This document shows positions 45,801 to 52,449 of a DNA stretch of 64,000 bases, piece by piece. Made by a program: the position numbers and the translations under genes. The stretch lies in the NCBI GenBank assembly GCA_028023455.1, contig JAQFVV010006857.1:124001-188000 (forward strand). Direction: 5' to 3'. How positions within the stretch are numbered: the stretch's first letter is position 1; each line of letters begins with the position of its first letter. Source of the stretch: Epiperipatus broadwayi. Lineage: Eukaryota > Onychophora > Udeonychophora > Euonychophora > Peripatidae. The notes below the pieces were generated by a model, which saw only the letters and a program-made list of their open reading frames with translations, did not search any database and was not told the DNA's origin.

Positions 45801-48800
45801 TAACCATTCATTAAACTTTCATTTTGTATTGCAAAATAGGAGTGGACAACTTGGACCTTCTTTTGATATTGTAAGTTCTTATCATCTTACTCATAATCTT
45901 TATACTATCTTTTATAATCAAATATAATTTCACATTTTCTCTTGGAACCAGCATCTATTTTTCTATCATGGTGCAACGTGGAAACAAATATCAGTTTTTC
46001 CTTTTTTAAGACAAGATGAAACTGTAGTTGCATTCTCTTGGTATCCATATAATGTTGAATATATTTGTCTATCTTTTGTATAGACAAATCAAGTTGGTAA
46101 CTCTTATTTTTATGTATAATACCCAGGAGTGTTAAACAAATATTTATCATGAGAATATGAGGTAAAATATTAATCTAGATTATATTGCGACTAGATTTCT
46201 TTTACTAATCTTATGACATTTTCATCTTGATTTTTTCTCAGTGATTGTGGTGTCACGGCCAAGCTAGTTAGGTGGAAAACAGTGGTGAAACGAAAGTTAA
46301 GGAGATAAAGTAAATTGAATGAAATTATAAATAAAGGGATTGAAATTTATTATATAACTGATAGTGTAAAATTAAGGGTTCTTAATTAATTATAGAATTA
46401 TATAACTAAATAATTATAGATCTAGAAGCAATGTAACTATGACAGGTATGAAATAACCATATATGGTGTGGTAGAGACAGGGGAATCTAAATAAAACCTA
46501 CCACCTAAATGTATTTTTATATTGGACTGTTTCCATCATCTAATAACATATGTATTGAATGTCTTTAGAAAAATTTAACTAAAGTACCAGAACATGTATG
46601 TGCCACTAAACATATGTTCATTGGGAAAATACAAAAATATTGGATAGAGAAGAAAGGGTACAAAGAAGAAAATTTAAAGAACTGCTCACATGACAATAGC
46701 AAAAAATCCCATAAGCCAACCCAGTGTGACTATACATAATGCATGGAAACCACTAATCAACACTGCTCTTAGGAAAAATTGGAGAAATCAGGAAAAACCT
46801 GATAGATAATTATATGAAATTACTACAGACTGTTGTCTTTGGCAGGATGGCTCAGTTGGTTAGAGCGTCACCTTAAATTTCAAAAATCAAGAATCTAAGG
46901 ACCCAGGTTCGAATCCCATGCTAGTACTGTCACTGGTTAGGCCAGCAACACCTGAAGAAAAGGGGAGACTAATAACTCTCGAAACGTTGTGCATACACTA
47001 ACCTGTATGATGTGCTATTACTAACAGTTGCATGTATTTGGAATATTTAAATAAAATTAAATTTTTCTAAAGACATTCAATACATATATTATTAGATGAT
47101 GAAAATAGTCCAATATAAAAAAATATAACTAGAACACCATCATCACAAACCTTCAGGAAAACACTACCACCTAAATACCTCACCTTATAAGGCAAATTTA
47201 GGTATTAATCATCATCTATAGTGACCGTGGGCTAAAAGAGAAGATCTCGTTAGCATATCATATATAGAGAGGTATTCATGAAATGTAGGCAAGAATATTT
47301 GTAACCCCAGAAGTTGAATAAATAAGAGGCATATGGAGAGAGAAGGAGCAGTAGTAAGTGTGAACTACAATGGCCCTAATGGGCAACCAAGAATACCTAC
47401 CTAAGGGGAGTGTGTTTTACCAATGTTCTGTAACATTTATGTATGTATATGTGATTGCTGTAATTAAATTAATATTTAATTTACCCCAGTCTGTCTGAAG
47501 AACTTCATTTGTTTGATGCATACACCTCAGTGATCATTATTTTTTTTCAATGTAAACCTCAAACTTTCATGCATATAATATAATACAATTGGAAGTTGCC
47601 TCAAATTTTATTCTATGTTATCTATATTCTTTACTAAAACTCATTTTAACTGTTCATCTATAGACCTACTCCAGTTTGGGACACATATATTTCAGAGATA
47701 CGATTCCACAAATCAAAACATCAACTAATAATCTGCAGTTATTATCTATGTCCTGGAGCTTCTGCAGTTTTCCAAACCTAAGGGCTCATTATATAATTTA
47801 AAATCTGGTTTGGCTCATCAAATCATTGAAAATTTTATATCCATTTCTTTTGTTCCAAAGTTATGAAATTTCTTTGTTTTTTTTTATTTATATACACCAA
47901 TTAAGATTAGAATTCCACTAAACATTTTCAATTCAGTAATATCTACTTTCTTCCAGTTATTTGCTTGTATTCTTTGATCTACATTTGTCCAATTTATGAA
48001 GATTTTCTTCAGCAAATTGTGTAAAGGAGTTTGGGGGCACATGTATCAATTTCACAGTATGAGAAACATAAGATAAACAAAGCAAAGCAAAACTCCATAT
48101 AGTAGTGCCACCTGTGCTAAACAGAGTAATCAATGGATGCCAGAAGGTTTGTGCATAAAATCCCTATCTAATGCCTACTCATCCAATATCCCCAGACTAG
48201 TTTCTGGCTTATGGCCTTCGTCAGTGAGGAGCTTTGGATATGAGAGCACTGCATCTAGATCTTAGGATCTAATGCAACCCTCTAGCAACCACCTTTTATC
48301 TCTACTTAACTACAAAACTATGAGCATGAAATTGAAAACACAAAAAATATTTTCAATCTAAGCTCAATAGCTTATATAGTCATATGGGTCTGAACTCAGT
48401 TCAGCACCCATACATTTTGGTGTCTTTGGCTCTTTAACAACCATAGCCACCACTACCCTATTAGGCAGGATTAGTGATGGCTATGGTTGTTAAAGAGCCA
48501 AAGACACCAAAATGTATGGGTGCTGAACTGAGTTCAGACCCATATGACTATATAAGCTATTGAGCTTAGATTGAAAATATTTTTTTTGTTTTCAATTTCG
48601 TGCTCATAGTTTTGTAGTTAAGTAGAGATAAAAGGTAGTTGCTAGAGGGTTGCATTAGATCCTAAGATCTAGATGCAGTGCTCTCAGATCCAAAGCTCTT
48701 CACTGACGAAGGCCACAAGCCAAAAACTAGTCTGGGGATATTGGATGAGTAGGTATTAGATAGGGATTTTATGCACAAGCCTTCTGGCAACCATTGATTA

Positions 48801-50995
48801 CTCTGTTTAGCACAGGTGGCACTACTATATGAAGTTTTGCTTTGCTTTGTTTATAAACAATTATGTGCTAGTATTGGAGATGTGATCATGTGATGCTTGC
48901 TAGAAACATAAGATATTAGACAAGATGTATTATACCTTGAAGTTGCATAATGGATGTTTCCATTTTATTTTTGGATATGACTATATTTTTTGATTCTGTG
49001 TTTTCTCGGCTCACACCCCTAGATATTTTAATTTCTTCTGCTTTTTTAAGATTCAGAACTGCTATAGTCAGTGATAACATCTGCCACAATAGCTTCTACT
49101 TTGTCAGATTCCTTGTCATTTTCTGAAGAAATGTAATGACTGTCATTATATTCAATATCGCTATTTCTTCCAAGAGAGCTGCAAGCTCTTCAAATTTTAG
49201 AGGTCTACAATTTTCCCTTGGAAAAAATGAAATAAATTTTTATATTATAAAGGAACTGAAATTACCAAAATGAAGATATATATTTCATACATAAAATTTC
49301 CAAAAAAATAAAATAACCTTTTACATGTCCATATTATCTGGTAATTACTTGATATCCAGATTTTGCTGAGGCAGACTAATAATATCAATAGTTGAATATT
49401 ATTCTGAAAAATGACAAAATACATGTTGTGTTTTACATTACATGTTGTCTGTATCAAACTTCTAATTACATGGTACAAACTTACAATTTCCGTGGATCCA
49501 ATTATATCCCATATTTCTAAATAAAATGAACACAAAAATAATAAATTAATCCACTACAATAATAATTAAACGAATTTATAACTATCTATTTAAAATAAAA
49601 GCAATCAAAGTCGAAATGGAAACAGACTGCGAGTCCATAGGATTAAAACATTCATTGGTTACAATTTATAAAAAACCTGGTTTACTCTAGTCCTGTTTAA
49701 TAATAATACATATTAAGGCTATAACCTTAAGACTATGCGCCTAAAATGCGATAGTAGGGAAATCTACAAATCTAAACACAAGATTAAAGACTTTAAAAGA
49801 CAAGAGCGGCCACTCTTATCGTAGACCTAATTTCTAAATATGTAGATGAATCTAAAGCATTTTGATTTGAGAGCGTGAAGCTATTAACTACTTCACTGAT
49901 TAAGTCCACAATTTCTATACAAATTAACATACGCGAAATCTTTGATTTACGAGTCAGTATAAAGATCTTATAATTAAAAATCTTTTGAAACAATTTAAAG
50001 TTGTAATTAATAATTTATAAAGCGCATACTCATTACGTAAAATGCGATAGTCCTGTTTATGATTCAATATAAATATTTACTTAATGTAATTTTCTTCTCA
50101 ACTTATACTTATTTTCATTAGGGTGTTAGAACTTAATAATGTTTATCATTTTTAAGCATCTAAGATTTAGCTTAAAGATTCCAATATGTATTTAATTCTA
50201 AAGAAATGTTTTCGGCAGATCAGAATCTTTATATTGTATCAATCTTACTTTAATTTCTAATGAAACAAAACCAGTTACAACAACGAAATGAATTCAGTAA
50301 TTAAATAAATTCTGCTTCAATAAAATTCATATAAATACTAGCACGATAAGAAACTACCTAAGCTAATAAAACTCCATACTCAAAAAAATATCCGCGGATG
50401 GTATGGTTTCATCGATCATAATAATCTTTTTTAATTTATTAATATCTAATAATTACAAATATTTTGTTACAGTAAAAAAAAAAAACTTTTTTTTTTTACA
50501 TAAATTATGATAAAATTGCAATCAAAACATTGTTACGGAATAAAAATAATAAACGATATAGCTAAAGAATAATTGACATAAATAAGTTTCTAATAAATCC
50601 GTACTTTTATATTAATTAATAAAAAATCATTATGGTTAACTACATAACGTAATTCACTAGTAACAAAGACTTATTTAGTCACAAGTCTATCAAGGCTAAA
50701 TATTTAAAAGCAAATAACAGCTGATTCATTATTATTATTCATACAATAAATTTAGGCTGAATGCAGAACGTTACGTTACAGGGTCTTACAGATTTCTACG
50801 TTCAAAAACACGTCACGAAACATATTTTTTAAAATAGTATTAGTATGCAATTGATCATGAATATACAATTTTGCTAATTTATACATGCTATTTGTATTTT
50901 ACTGTTATTTACTTATTTATTTTTAAGAATTCATAATAAAATAACTAACCTTCATTTGTGAAAAGGCTCCAAATTTTGGCAAACAATATCCCCAT
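3811..50995 (-). CDS. ARL5: ARL5 (ADP-ribosylation factor-like 5) small GTPase, 3'-truncated by window edge
   Basis: The spliced product of four exons (50995-50950, 33789-33729, 20880-20733, 3894-3811) gives 113 residues that read as an ARL5-family GTPase. Visible are Gly2 for N-myristoylation, the P-loop GLDNAGKT (residues 23-30), the switch I threonine in SPTIGSN (Thr47), the switch II motif WDIGGQES (65-72) and VVDSTDRER (90-98). All junctions have GT-AG sites and phases agree (1, 2, 0). The family is about 179 residues long, so about 66 residues, including the NKQD guanine-specificity motif, should lie on exon(s) left of position 1; I did not find them in 1-3,810. ARL5 proteins act at the trans-Golgi network and recruit tethering factors for endosome-to-Golgi traffic (family knowledge). 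I cannot say whether this is an ARL5A or ARL5B equivalent. Nothing suggests a pseudogene: there are no stops or frameshifts. Confidence 0.93.
4908..5340. repeat. Foldback repeat family FB1, copy A
   Basis: The left arm (about 4908-5069) and right arm (about 5178-5340) are diverged reverse complements, separated by about 110 bp. The right arm has the shared FB1 landmarks GGGTTGCATTAGATCC, CAGTGCTCTCAGATCC and GGGGATATAGGATGAG. This is the most diverged copy: the hammerhead-like core is damaged (CTAATGA in place of CTGATGA). No coding capacity is seen. Confidence 0.75.
7736..9088. repeat. Array of 336-bp units with an inverted end, flanked by a 13-bp duplication
   Basis: Units start GCATTTATTTTATAACGTC at 7735, 8071 and 8407, an exact 336-bp period with few differences. 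Unit 3 stops near 8656. From there to 9088 about 1.3 units follow in reverse complement, starting at a different point of the unit. The direct repeat TAAAATAAAGGAG flanks the block at 7723-7735 and 9088-9100 and looks like a target-site duplication. The high identity of units suggests a young insertion. There are no long ORFs. Mixed direct and inverted terminal units with duplications of this size are known for Penelope-like elements, but no PLE protein is encoded here, so class is uncertain. Confidence 0.85.
12017..12365. repeat. Tandem duplication, unit about 165 bp
   Basis: Two diverged direct copies are seen. TAGTTCTTTAAGACT recurs 163 bp apart (about 12066 and 12229) and AAAAGATTGGGCTACA recurs at about 12159 and 12330. 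The open stretch on the minus strand here only reflects the repeat. No gene is called. Confidence 0.7.
14620..15010. other. Unclassified, less AT-rich relic
   Basis: This stretch stands out from its surroundings by base composition (for example GGACAGTCAGATG and AACTGCGGCCTAGG). I find no clean ORF or recognisable domain on either strand. A short block just right of it (AGTCTTCAAATCTGTCCATTA, about 15101) also occurs at about 11921, so part belongs to a dispersed repeat. It may be a decayed transposon fragment. Confidence 0.35.
15480..16335 (-). pseudogene. LINE reverse transcriptase relic (Jockey/CR1-like)
   Basis: Reading the minus strand from about 16335 downward gives, across frameshifts, [18 protein letters not shown], a degenerate [11 protein letters not shown], then [18 protein letters not shown] at about 16060 (first catalytic Asp block), [20 protein letters not shown] at 15906-15845 (RT motif 4) and [12 protein letters not shown] (the YADDTKLF block, altered to YDIK) near 15800. 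Domain order is correct for a non-LTR RT of the Jockey/CR1/I group. There are many stops, the catalytic YADD is degraded and no endonuclease is seen. Confidence 0.75.
18715..18960. other. Unclassified, less AT-rich block
   Basis: Base composition is richer in G and C than the flanks (GGGTTCGTTTGTGAACTGG, AAGCTCGCGATATCC). I see no ORF, tRNA fold or known transposon end. It lies just left of a small palindrome and may be part of the same inserted sequence. Confidence 0.25.
18990..19168. repeat. Small foldback (MITE-like) palindrome
   Basis: The left arm 18991-19069 and right arm 19094-19167 are near-perfect reverse complements (shared core AAGTTACAAGTAAAAATA) with a loop of about 24 bp. There is no coding capacity. 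A clear target duplication was not found. Confidence 0.75.
20590..20670 (+). repeat. Fragment of tRNA-related repeat (shared with 38.76 kb)
   Basis: TTTTCGCATGCATTAGTGAA, followed by GCTGTAATTATACTATGTTT and TTTAGCGCTTTGA, matches 38763-38835 with few changes and a small deletion. The copy stops before the B-box-like part. It lies about 60 bp from ARL5 exon 3, on the downstream side of that exon. Confidence 0.65.
20733..20880 (-). CDS. ARL5: ARL5 exon 3 (switch I and II)
   Basis: The exon completes Phe36 and encodes 49 further residues, with [15 protein letters not shown] (switch I) and [16 protein letters not shown] (switch II). The acceptor is TTTTTAAG|TTT and the donor is GAG|GTATAT. The Gln of GGQE, needed for GTP hydrolysis, is present. 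Confidence 0.94.
22257..24459. mobile_element. Probable solo LTR of an LTR retrotransposon
   Basis: The element starts TGTAACGAGC and ends GATCGTTACA, so it has the TG...CA form with inverted ends TGTAACGA/TCGTTACA. It is flanked by the 4-bp direct repeat CTTG (22253-22256 and 24460-24463). The 2,203-bp interior has no gag or pol reading frame, which fits a solo LTR better than a full element. A promoter-like stretch lies about 480 bp in. Base composition is less AT-rich than the flanks. The 4-bp duplication and TGTAACG ends suggest a Ty3/gypsy-type LTR. A terminal-inverted-repeat DNA element is the alternative. It is an unusually long LTR if correct. Confidence 0.65.
22703..22742 (+). promoter_or_regulatory. 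LTR promoter: CRE-like site and TATA box
   Basis: TGACGTAA (22703-22710) resembles an ATF/CREB site and TATAAAAG (22735-22742) is a good TATA box. A start about 30 bp downstream would fall near TTAGTTAGTG. Both elements on the plus strand suggest that the LTR is oriented left to right. Confidence 0.45.
26015..26174. repeat. Small foldback palindrome
   Basis: The left arm 26015-26088 and right arm 26098-26174 are reverse complements with a few mismatches (GCATAACGA...TCGTTATGC at the tips). This gives a hairpin-like MITE of about 160 bp with no ORF. Confidence 0.75.
26896..28013. repeat. Nested inverted-repeat element (outer arms plus FB2 inner arms)
   Basis: The outer arms are 26896-27015 and 27890-28013. 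The inner arms (family FB2) are 27021-27233 and 27320-27532, containing AAAGACAAGAGCGGCCACTC and its complement. The left outer and inner arms touch, while about 360 bp of A/T-rich sequence separates the right ones. Each outer arm contains a line like the Penelope terminal motif: CCTTGAAAAAGACT, then AGTCGAAATGTTGG, where AGACT and AGTC can pair. A single FB2 arm recurs at 49.7 kb. There are no ORFs. Confidence 0.8.
29530..29585. repeat. Short tandem duplication
   Basis: ATTTTTTAGAACAATTTGCAACAG is followed directly by a second near-copy (TTAGAACAATTTGCAACAG). Confidence 0.7.
30330..31060 (-). other. Pyrimidine-rich stretch, possible decayed coding relic on minus strand
   Basis: The plus strand is markedly T/C-rich, so the minus strand is A/G-rich as in decayed LINE ORF1 coiled-coil regions. 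Minus-strand fragments such as [19 protein letters not shown] and [18 protein letters not shown] look helical, but frames break often and no diagnostic motif is present. This is a weak call based on composition. Confidence 0.25.
32205..33015 (-). pseudogene. Penelope-like element fragment (RT thumb and GIY-YIG endonuclease)
   Basis: The minus strand reads [20 protein letters not shown] (end of the RT region), then after a frameshift [20 protein letters not shown] and a GIY-YIG endonuclease core: [18 protein letters not shown] followed by LEKRTKEH. This order (RT then C-terminal GIY-YIG) is specific to Penelope-like retroelements. The RT catalytic region is missing (5' truncation). The sequence continues about 200 bp to a terminal motif at 32221-32250, so the 3' end appears retained. 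Confidence 0.85.
32221..32250 (-). ncRNA. Hammerhead-ribozyme-like motif downstream of PLE
   Basis: On the minus strand TTGATAA (compare CTGATGA) is followed by AGACT, an 8-base loop, AGTC and GAAAG. This is the layout of the hammerhead core reported in Penelope-like terminal repeats. Two core positions differ, so activity is unlikely for this copy. It lies about 190 bp after the GIY-YIG reading frame, as expected for the element's terminal repeat. Confidence 0.45.
33729..33789 (-). CDS. ARL5: ARL5 exon 2 (P-loop)
   Basis: The exon completes Glu16 and encodes [19 protein letters not shown] plus two bases of the next codon. The acceptor is TTTTAG|AA and the donor is TT|GTAAGT. It contains the whole nucleotide-binding P-loop. 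Confidence 0.93.
35513..35566. repeat. Short tandem repeat, about 27-bp unit
   Basis: AATTATACTATGATGTTAAGA plus CATT is repeated twice in direct orientation. Nothing else is seen in this stretch. Confidence 0.7.
37094..37660 (-). repeat. Tandem pair of tRNA-like (SINE-like) units
   Basis: Two direct units (37094-37376 and 37377-37660, period 283 bp) begin GGTACAAT. On the minus strand each contains a tRNA A-box-like line (TGGTTTAGTGTAGTGATAGA in unit 1) followed by a tRNA-like anticodon stretch (CGGATTCGAAAG). No good B box is preserved. It is best read as a duplicated tRNA-derived SINE, diverged between copies. Confidence 0.55.
38452..38475 (+). repeat. Fragment of the 61.7-kb palindrome family
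   Basis: ATGCCCCATGCTTTTATTT is identical to the start of the right arm of the palindrome at 61.66-61.91 kb and then diverges. Confidence 0.5.
38763..38870 (+). repeat. tRNA-derived SINE-like fragment
   Basis: GCTTAGCGCTTTCAAG resembles the A-box/D-arm part of a tRNA, and GTTCGAATCTC (38845-38855) is a good pol III B box. The upstream part TCGCATGCGTTAGTGAAGC is shared with the copy at 20.59 kb. A 3' tail is not delimited. It lies just downstream (in PLE orientation) of the PLE at 38.9-40.1 kb. Confidence 0.5.
38928..40131 (-). pseudogene. Penelope-like element: RT plus GIY-YIG endonuclease, frameshifted
   Basis: The 279-codon block (40131-39292) is the RT of a Penelope-like element. It has GLPMSG at residues 68-73 and the catalytic [11 protein letters not shown] with YVDD at 103-106 (39825-39814), then the typical KYLDLLI and [11 protein letters not shown] lines. 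A stop and frameshift near 39290 separate it from a second block (39248-38928) with the GIY-YIG region: [20 protein letters not shown]. There the expected YIG is YYS, so the nuclease core is altered. The RT N-terminal part is missing. The long open frame suggests that this is the youngest PLE here, but it is not functional. Confidence 0.88.
41167..41747 (+). repeat. FB1 copy B with inverted leader
   Basis: From 41276 the copy reads TCATGTGATGTTTAGTGG, CCTAATAGGATAGTGGTGGC, GGGTTGCATTAGATCC and the arm ending GAGAGTTTTGCTTGTTTT. CTGATGA (41596-41602), GGC/GCC stem and GAAAC (41616-41620) form the hammerhead-like core. The segment 41224-41246 is the reverse complement of 41276-41297. The part before it (AATTGTGCATGCGCTTTGCG and ATAAATGAATAC) resembles the 336-bp units at 7.7 kb. 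Confidence 0.8.
41776..42196 (+). repeat. FB1 copy C (direct repeat of copy B)
   Basis: It has the same order of landmarks as copy B in the same orientation, separated by about 30 bp: CATGTGATGTTTATTGG, GGATAGTGGTGGCTATGG, then the arm with CTGACGA, GGCCACAAGCC and GAAAC, ending AAGTTTTGCCTATTTT. The CTGANGA position varies (T in copy B, C here), as allowed in the hammerhead consensus. Confidence 0.8.
46512..47123. repeat. Inverted repeat enclosing a SINE
   Basis: Arms 46512-46579 and 47056-47123 are reverse complements of about 68 bp with few mismatches (core TAAAGACATTCAATACATAT). The space between them contains the tRNA-derived SINE at 46.84 kb. Confidence 0.8.
46836..47050 (+). repeat. 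tRNA-derived SINE with Penelope/hammerhead-like tail
   Basis: The head has a full pol III promoter: A box TGGCTCAGTTGGT (46848-46860) and B box GGTTCGAATCC (46906-46916), in a tRNA-like sequence. The body then reads CCTGAAGAAAAGGGG and CTCTCGAAACGTTGTG (46951-46992). CTGAAGA and GAAAC flank a possible GAGA/TCTC stem, the arrangement seen in hammerhead cores of PLE ends. The tRNA identity is not assigned because the anticodon loop is disturbed. Confidence 0.75.
48076..48901. repeat. FB1 copy D: near-perfect 377-bp-arm palindrome with 14-bp target duplication
   Basis: Left arm 48073-48449 and right arm 48478-48854 are reverse complements with very few mismatches around a 28-bp loop. A 47-bp tail (48855-48901) follows the right arm. 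AGAAACATAAGATA flanks the insertion at 48062-48075 and 48902-48915. The insertion splits the piggyBac relic, so it is younger. Both arms carry the CTGACGA...GAAAC core in opposite orientation. Confidence 0.88.
49705..50060. repeat. Single FB2 repeat copy
   Basis: It matches the left inner arm at 27.03-27.23 kb: AAAGACAAGAGCGGCCACTC, then AAAGCATTTTGATTTGAGAG and TTAAGTCCACAA. It ends TATAAAGCGCATACTCATTAC, whose complement occurs at 27.54-27.56 kb. No inverted partner is present here. No gene. Confidence 0.75.
50950..50995 (-). CDS. ARL5: ARL5 exon 1 (start codon)
   Basis: This exon encodes [15 protein letters not shown] plus the first base of the next codon. The donor is G|GTTAGT. Gly2 is the expected myristoylation site and the following amphipathic helix fits the family. 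The start is chosen because it aligns with the family N-terminus. The leader upstream (from 50996 toward about 51060) is AT-rich, and I see no clear TATA box at a fixed distance. Confidence 0.92.
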
Positions 50996-52261
50996 GTCGT
51001 CTTTCAACGACAAACTCCTTGTTAATTGCCGACAAAAATATACTTTATTTTTGTCTGGCTTATTAATAATTTACAAAAATTTATACAGAAAAATGATTGT
51101 TAAAAAGTAATGTTGTTGCAGTGATGTACGTAAACCGTATGCATTTAATAAGTACATTGAAAATGAGGAAACCCCTTTTTCTGACTCAATCTTTTTTTTA
51201 TTAAACCGGAATAGGAAATAATGTTGATTGTCATGCGTATTAAGATATGCAATGGAGCCTCTTCTTTCTATGTATCCTTAAATATATAAATGTAAAATTA
51301 TGTGGAATTTATAATTTGCTAATAAAAGAAAAAAAGATTCTGCGGTGTATGATGCAAGTAAAATAGGATATTTTATTTAATATTGTATAATTTATTCGTT
51401 TACCATTTAATGTATATCCTTTTTTTAATTTAATTTGTTAAGTAAGTAATACAGCACTATTTTTTTAAATGGAATTAGTATATTATTTAGAATTCAAGTC
51501 GCAAAATTTCCATCTTTTCTATCCAACGCTTTTAATTATGTTTAGTCATTTACTTAAATTATAAAGTGGTTATGTGAACAGGCAAAAGATGCATTGAATT
51601 GAAACATAACTGATTTGTTATGGTTATAAAGTTTTTGTCAGCGTAAATATATCATTAAAATAAGATTTTATACGTATTTCATAAACCAAAACACAAGTCC
51701 AAAGCTACTACTATGTATGTTTGTTTGCTTGTTTTTTCATTTAATTCATATATATTGTTTCTTATAATTATAGTGTGAATGTGTTTAACAGAAGTTTTTA
51801 AAAAAAATTTTTATGAGATTCCTGCAAACTTTTTTGATAGCATTCAGTATCAAATTATCTTTTTCCTAGAACTGTTAGTATTTTTTGGTTTTCTGTCGAG
51901 AATTACTAGCATCACTGCTAAGTTCTTGAATTTTTTTAAATATTTTTTTTTCTTTCAGCCATTAAGTTTCTATTTAATTTAATTTAAAAATATGTATATA
52001 TAAAGACATATTTCTTTAAAGCCTTGCACGATTTAGTGCAGTGGAGGACTCGGAAGTTACAAATTTTTAGATTTTTCTAAACTAAAAAAGGGGAAGGATC
52101 TTAGTCATTGACATTAAATGGAACTGTCAGAATCTGCTTATAATGTTGTTTAAGCTAAGCAATTGACTATACGGTTAATATTAGTTTTTTTTTTAAAATA
52201 CAATATTAAAGCTTCACCCAAAGTCATTTATAGATTAGTAGTTATTAAATTTAAACAGTAA

Positions 52262-52415
52262 TGTGATGCGCTGTAGCTTATCCTTTATCGAAGTCAGGGA
52301 TTTCTCAGCCATTATGCCAGAGAAACCTGTTAGCTGGTATGCGATGCACCAAGGCTGTTCCTTTATCGGAGTCAGGAATCTTTCAACCACTATGCCCAGA
52401 GAAACATGTTAGCAA
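52262..52415 (-). repeat. Tandem pair of about 75-bp units at LINE 3' end
   Basis: Two direct copies share CCTTTATCG(A/G)AGTCAGG and CAGAGAAAC(C/A)TGTTAGC. They lie just downstream, in minus-strand sense, of the LINE C-terminal region, so they probably belong to its 3' untranslated region. Confidence 0.65.
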
Positions 52416-52449
52416 CCTTCCCTTTCCATTCCCCACCCTAAGTTTTTCC

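Larger units (their letters stand above)
46246..47525. mobile_element. 1.28-kb insertion with 9-bp target duplication, class unknown
   Basis: CTCAGTGAT occurs at 46237-46245 and again at 47526-47534, and the piggyBac reading resumes across it. The inserted sequence starts TGTGGTGTCACGGCC and ends TTGATGCATACAC. There is only weak inverted similarity between ends and no ORF. A 9-bp duplication would fit Mutator-type DNA elements, but the ends are not diagnostic. An inner inverted repeat and a SINE lie inside it. Confidence 0.55.
45230..49200 (-). pseudogene. piggyBac-like transposase relic, split by two insertions
   Basis: The minus strand, read from 49200 downward, gives an acidic N-terminal part ([20 protein letters not shown], then [12 protein letters not shown]). 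After the insertion at 48.08-48.90 kb come [18 protein letters not shown] and ILIGVYK (DDE_Tnp_1_7-type start), [10 protein letters not shown], and RSIDEQL at about 47660-47645, which matches the first catalytic Asp block (DEQM) of piggyBac. After the insertion at 46.25-47.53 kb come [25 protein letters not shown] (the later Asp/YN-TKGGVD region, degenerate) and [10 protein letters not shown]. Many stops and frameshifts show a dead copy. TTAA-flanked terminal repeats were not located. Confidence 0.78.
33790..50949 (-). other. ARL5 intron 1
   Basis: This intron of about 17.2 kb is the largest visible one. It holds SINE-like tandem units, a PLE, foldback repeats and a piggyBac relic with nested insertions. 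Stretches 33.8-37.0, 40.2-41.1, 42.2-45.2 and 50.1-50.9 kb are AT-rich, without features I can support beyond short tandem repeats. Confidence 0.85.

Noticed and set aside
46841-46925. Genuine tRNA gene
   Set aside because: A and B boxes are good, but the anticodon arm is disturbed and the sequence continues into a SINE-like tail. Read as SINE.
51779-51982. Plus-strand ORF of 67 codons upstream of ARL5
   Set aside because: Phe/Leu-rich T-run translation without motif. No evidence for a divergent gene.
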